Below are positions 61,143-64,000 of a stretch of DNA of 64,000 nt, piece after piece. The position numbers and the translations under genes are program-made. A model generated the notes under the pieces. That model saw nothing but the letters and a program-made list of their open reading frames with translations. It was not told the DNA's origin and made no database searches. This DNA is from Opitutaceae bacterium (GTDB lineage: Bacteria > Verrucomicrobiota > Verrucomicrobiia > Opitutales > Opitutaceae): contig JAIXWF010000022.1 of the NCBI GenBank assembly GCA_027482185.1, positions 434,001 to 498,000 of the forward strand. Direction: 5' to 3'. The number at the start of each line of letters is the position of its first letter. Within the stretch, counting starts at the first letter, position 1.

Positions 61143-62263
61143 GGGCGGAAAAAGTGCGGCACGAAGCGGCTCAGGTTGCCGGTGATGCGGCGGGTGTCCT
61201 CGCGCAGCCCGAGGCCGGCGGGTTCGTGGTCGACGATCCACACGCCGCACACGGCGCGGTGGCCGTCGAAGTCGGGCAGCGCGGCCGGTTCCTGATAGAC
61301 GTAGCCCTCGGCGCCGTAGTCGCCGGGCGATTCCTCGACGGCGACGCCGCCCTCGAACCAGGACACGTTGGCGCCCTCGCGGCTGAGTTTCGGTTTGCGC
61401 ACGTAGCGGCCGCCGAGCGCCGCCGGCGTTTCGTAGGCGGGCAGCAGATTGGGATGGCCGGGAAACAGCTCCCACAGGATCGGGAGAAGCCCCTTGTTGC
61501 TCAGCAGCATTTTCCACGCGGGTTCGAGGAACCGCACGGGGTCGGCGGCGAGGTGGGCGCCGAACGGTTCGGCCCAGAGCCATTCCCACGGATACAACTT
61601 GAAGCAGTTCTTCACGGGCTTGCCGGCGAGGTCGACGAAGGCGCGGCGGGATTCGTCCCAGCCGAGGTCCTCGATCGCGACGGCGTGGTGCGCGAGGCCG
61701 GCCTGGGCGCAGGTGTCGCGGAGGTAGAGCACGGTTTGCTCGTCTTCGGCGTGGTCCTTGATCGCGCTGAAATGGATCTCCGGGCCGCCCCAGCGTTGCC
61801 ACGCCGCGATCAGCCGCTCGTGGATCGAGTTGAACTGGTCCGCGTCGGGCCGCGTGTCCTGCAACCAGAACCACTGCGCGACCGCGGCTTCGACGAGGGC
61901 GGTCGGGGTGTCGGCGTTGTACTCGAGCAGCTTGGGCGCGCCGCGGCCGTCGAAGGCGAGGTCGAAGCGCCCGTAGAGGCTGAAGTCGTCGCGTTCCCAC
62001 GAGCGGCGGATCGCGGGGATCGCCGCCGGCGGGAGGCCGAGTCGGTCCCACCAGCCGCGTTCGACCACGGCTTCGGCGGCGTCGAGGCAAAGCCGGTGCA
62101 GGTCGCGCGCGGCGGTTTCCAAGACGGCGATTTCGGCAGCGGTGAACTCGTAGGCCGCGGATTCGTCCCAGTAAGGGCCGTCCTCGTGCGAGTGATACGT
62201 GAGCCCGACGGCCTCGACCCGTTCGCGCCAGCCGGGTCGCGGCGGACAGCGGTGGCGTTGCAT
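61139..62263 (-). CDS. YgiC/glutathionylspermidine synthase-type ATP-grasp protein
   Basis: A 374-residue ATP-grasp ligase of the GspS C-terminal type, without the amidase half. Recognisable features are DDFSLYGRFDLAFDG, LEYNADTPTALVEA, NCFKLYPWEWLWAEPFG, MLLSNKGLLPILWELFPGHP, YVRKPKLSREGANVSW and VCGVWIVDHEPAGLGLREDT. The family condenses a peptide or amine with a carboxylate using ATP; the usual substrate of YgiC-like proteins is unknown. It overlaps its upstream neighbour by one base (TGATG) and its downstream neighbour by ATGA. Such genes commonly travel with DUF350 and DUF1190/YgiB proteins, as here. Confidence 0.9.
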   Translation of the reverse strand: MQRHRCPPRPGWRERVEAVGLTYHSHEDGPYWDESAAYEFTAAEIAVLETAARDLHRLCLDAAEAVVERGWWDRLGLPPAAIPAIRRSWERDDFSLYGRFDLAFDGRGAPKLLEYNADTPTALVEAAVAQWFWLQDTRPDADQFNSIHERLIAAWQRWGGPEIHFSAIKDHAEDEQTVLYLRDTCAQAGLAHHAVAIEDLGWDESRRAFVDLAGKPVKNCFKLYPWEWLWAEPFGAHLAADPVRFLEPAWKMLLSNKGLLPILWELFPGHPNLLPAYETPAALGGRYVRKPKLSREGANVSWFEGGVAVEESPGDYGAEGYVYQEPAALPDFDGHRAVCGVWIVDHEPAGLGLREDTRRITGNLSRFVPHFFRP

Positions 62264-62670
62264 CAGGACGGCGTGCTGAACGAACGCGACGTGCCGCCGA
62301 AGCCGTTGCGGTGAATGTAATTGTTCCCCGAGACGGGTCGGTTCTGCGCGGCGAGCGCGGCGGCGGCGAGGCGGGCGGCGTCGCTGCCCGGCGTGGAGAT
62401 GTTGACGATGCTGCGGTGCGGGGCCGGGCCCCAGGTACCGCCGTAGAAGTACAGCTGCCGGACGGAGTCGTAGTGGTTGTACGGATGCGGGTAGAAGGCG
62501 CGGAACGGCGCGTGGTAGTGGCCGGCCCCGGGGACGTGGTCCTCGTTGGTGAGGTACGTCGATTCGGTGATGCGCCCGGCGGTCTGGGCGTCGGCCGCGG
62601 AGGTCGCGGCGAGGGCGCCGGTGGCGAGGCCGCCGAGCAAGATCCGGCGGACGCTGGAACTGCGTTTCAC
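62263..62670 (-). CDS. Small exported protein, YgiB-like
   Basis: A 135-residue exported protein. The signal MKRSSSVRRILLGGLATGAL is twin-arginine-like, cleaved near ADAQ. A His/Tyr-rich middle follows (AGHYHAPFRAFYPHPYNHYD). The C-terminus NNYIHRNGFGGTSRSFSTPS resembles the GFG..-R-S-tail of DUF1190/YgiB proteins, which are usual partners of YgiC. It overlaps the YgiC-like start by one base, supporting coupled expression. Possibly the modified substrate or tether of the ATP-grasp protein, inferred from the context and the conserved tail. Confidence 0.72.
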   Translation of the reverse strand: MKRSSSVRRILLGGLATGALAATSAADAQTAGRITESTYLTNEDHVPGAGHYHAPFRAFYPHPYNHYDSVRQLYFYGGTWGPAPHRSIVNISTPGSDAARLAAAALAAQNRPVSGNNYIHRNGFGGTSRSFSTPS

Positions 62671-62679
62671 GGGCGGGAC

Positions 62680-62994
62680 TCAGCCGACGATGGCGGCGGC
62701 GACGATCAGGCAGACGCCGAGGATGACGGCGCCGGCGACAATGGCGGCGGCGGAATTTTTCTTCTCGAAGATTTCGCCGTGCAGGTCGCCCGGCGTGCAC
62801 TTGTCGAAGAGCTTGTAGCCGACGATGGCGGCGGCAATGCCGACGAAGGAAAACAGCACGACGTAGAGCAGGGCCTGACCGAGGGACTGGGCGTGCCAGT
62901 CGGCGGGGGCGGCCGGCTCGGCGGCGCGCGCGGCGACGAAAAGGACGGGCGCGAGCGCGGCGCGGCGGAGGAGCGGGAGGACGGTGGATTTCAT
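62680..62994 (-). CDS. DUF350 family membrane protein
   Basis: A 104-residue protein with a signal-like N-terminus and two hydrophobic segments (about 38-62 and 82-103). The DUF350 core is ALLYVVLFSFVGIAAAIVGY, KLFDKCTPGDLHGEIFEKKN, then a short loop and SAAAIVAGAVILGVCLIVAA. It is the first gene of the four-gene operon with YgiB-like, YgiC-like and DUF4178 proteins, 9 bases before the next. DUF350 proteins are YjfL-like with unknown function and often found near spermidine- or PspA-linked genes. Confidence 0.9.
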   Translation of the reverse strand: MKSTVLPLLRRAALAPVLFVAARAAEPAAPADWHAQSLGQALLYVVLFSFVGIAAAIVGYKLFDKCTPGDLHGEIFEKKNSAAAIVAGAVILGVCLIVAAAIVG

Positions 62995-63125
62995 GGCGGC
63001 GAGCGGAAAACGGGGGCGACGTTGCGGGCGGGAAAACGGCGTGTCAACGGGCGGGGCCTTACACGGCGGCGACGTTTCTCCAGCGGAGCGGAACGCGCGG
63101 ATGTAGTGGGAAAGCGGGTACGGAC

Positions 63126-63220
63126 GGCGAAAATCGGAAAAGCGGAAAACTGGGAAATTGGGAAATGGTTCCGGCCGCCGAGCGCTGATGGCTGAACGCT
63201 GAGCGCTGATCGCTGATCGC
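63126..63220 (+). repeat. Octad CGGAAAA and heptad GCTGATC arrays
   Basis: Octad units GCGAAAAT, CGGAAAAG, CGGAAAAC, TGGGAAAT from about 63126, then heptads GCTGATG, GCTGAAC, GCTGAGC, GCTGATC, GCTGATC from about 63185. They lie in the 281-base gap between DUF350 and the isomerase gene and contain no gene. Confidence 0.7.
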
Positions 63221-63233
63221 TTCGTCCGTCCGG

Positions 63234-63267
63234 CTTTCAACCTTCACCTTTCAACTTTCAACTTTCG
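63234..63267 (-). repeat. GTTGAAA-type heptad array 3' of the isomerase gene
   Basis: On the minus strand: GAAAGTTGAAAGTTGAAAGG then TGAAGGTTGAAAG. It begins about 10 bases after the stop codon, behind the stop-loop hairpin. Confidence 0.85.
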
Positions 63268-63288
63268 CCCGCGGCCTAGCCGCGGGCG
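63266..63288 (-). terminator. Hairpin whose loop is the TAG stop codon
   Basis: CGCCCGCGGC/GCCGCGGGCG perfect 10-bp stem; the three loop bases are exactly the TAG stop of the isomerase gene. There is no T-tract; a GTTGAAA array follows. Confidence 0.75.
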
Positions 63289-64000
63289 AGCTCGGCGGCG
63301 CGGTGCAGGGCGGCGGAGGCGGCGGCGCAGGCGGGGTCGTTGTCGAGGGCGTTGAGCGCCTGGTTGAAGGGCTCGGGGCGGACGGGGCCGTCGTAGCCGA
63401 GCGCGGCGAGGGCACCGACGAAGCCGGCGGCGTCGATCACGCCGGTGGCGACGGGCAGTTCGCGGGCGTTGTCCTTCTGCTGCTCCTTCGGGACGCCGAC
63501 GGGGGCGTCGTTGAGGTCGACGCTGACGACATCGGCGTTCGTCAACGTGCGGAGATCGGCGACGGTGTCGCCTGCCTGCCACCAATGCCAAGTGTCGAGC
63601 ACGAGGCCGACGTTGCCCGTGCCGATTTCCGCGATGAGTTCGCGGGTTTCGGCGAGCGTGTGGACGAAGGGATAGCGGCTGCGCACGAGCAGCAGCTGGG
63701 TGCCGACGTACTCGAGACCGAGGCGGAGGCCGTGGTCTTTGAGGATCGTGGCGATCTCGCGGAGGCGGGCGGCGTGCTGGCGGAAATTGGCGCGGTAGGT
63801 GAGCTCGGCGTGGCTCGGCATGAGCCAGGTGCCGACGCGGGTCGCGCCCGCGCGCTGCAGGCCGGCGGCGAGGCGGGGCAAGGCGGCGAGGCCGGTGCGG
63901 AAGGTCGCTTCGTCTTTGCGGAAATCGACCGTGAGGCCGGCGGCGGCCCAGGTGAGCTGCTTGGTTTTGAGATCGGCGAGCAGGGCGGCGAGGGCGTCGG
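63276..64000 (-). CDS. Sugar phosphate isomerase/epimerase (xylose isomerase-like TIM barrel), 5'-truncated by window edge
   Basis: The reading frame is open to the right edge, so the 5' part is missing; about 240 codons are present. Family features are GLRLGLEYVGTQLLL, VGLVLDTWHWWQAGDTVADL, DVVSVDLNDAPVGV (metal-binding Asp and His positions) and GYDGPVRPEPFN near the end. This AP-endonuclease-2-like TIM barrel includes sugar isomerases, epimerases and inositol-catabolism enzymes, so a carbohydrate isomerisation in the cytosol is likely. The gene ends with the stop-codon hairpin. No TIM-barrel partner genes are visible. Confidence 0.9.
   Translation of the reverse strand, partial: DALAALLADLKTKQLTWAAAGLTVDFRKDEATFRTGLAALPRLAAGLQRAGATRVGTWLMPSHAELTYRANFRQHAARLREIATILKDHGLRLGLEYVGTQLLLVRSRYPFVHTLAETRELIAEIGTGNVGLVLDTWHWWQAGDTVADLRTLTNADVVSVDLNDAPVGVPKEQQKDNARELPVATGVIDAAGFVGALAALGYDGPVRPEPFNQALNALDNDPACAAASAALHRAAELARG

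Overview
The window is one piece of a high-GC bacterial chromosome, most likely from the Verrucomicrobiota (Opitutaceae-like). This is inferred from gene content: several large TonB-dependent receptors without SusD partners, a DUF1592/DUF1552 pair with a planctomycete-type cytochrome domain, tandem HDOD proteins, and a GTP-type PEP carboxykinase. No rRNA, tRNA, CRISPR array, transposase or phage gene was recognised. Coding density is high, and most start codons lack a Shine-Dalgarno sequence; several follow a run of C instead.

Layout. Bases 2-7562 (+): the 3' part of a GTP-dependent PEP carboxykinase, three paralogous HDOD proteins around an exported protein, a DUF423 membrane protein and a CCA-adding/poly(A) polymerase-type enzyme. 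Each HDOD gene is preceded by a sequence resembling a sigma-28 (FliA) promoter, which suggests a link to motility. Bases 7687-23612 (-): four TonB-dependent receptors with a MOSC protein, an exported S9 peptidase and a small exported protein, which together look like an uptake and peptide-degrading block. Bases 23811-25455 (+): XdhC and MocA-like molybdenum cofactor genes. Bases 25612-30691 (-): purK, purE, and an operon of ECF sigma factor, small membrane protein and a bactofilin-like/RDD fusion. Bases 30989-34006 (+): PafA-like phosphatase and an Nramp-related transporter. Bases 34013-36184 (-): a sensor kinase with OB-fold-like repeats. Bases 36419-40144 (+): a fifth TonB-dependent receptor. 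Bases 40379-43149 (-): a TPR protein and an FG-GAP lipoprotein, divergent from a NarL-type regulator (43261-43899). Bases 44256-50378 (+): an NAD-dependent DNA ligase that carries a signal peptide, a phytase-like esterase and an alpha/beta hydrolase. After that come an amidohydrolase (-), the DUF1592/DUF1552 pair (+), a DASS transporter and an HTTM-DCC oxidoreductase pair (-), a sterol-desaturase-type hydroxylase (+), a DUF350 / YgiB-like / YgiC-like / DUF4178 operon (-), and a sugar isomerase/epimerase gene cut by the window end.

The most unusual non-coding signal is a set of 7-bp-period arrays (GTTGAAA type), nearly all placed directly 3' of a stop codon with TGA facing the coding strand. 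Because 7 is not a multiple of 3, three consecutive units place TGA in all three frames. Other arrays of 7, 8 or 14 bp, a 29-bp perfect palindrome at a start codon, and a hairpin whose loop is a stop codon occur in other gaps.
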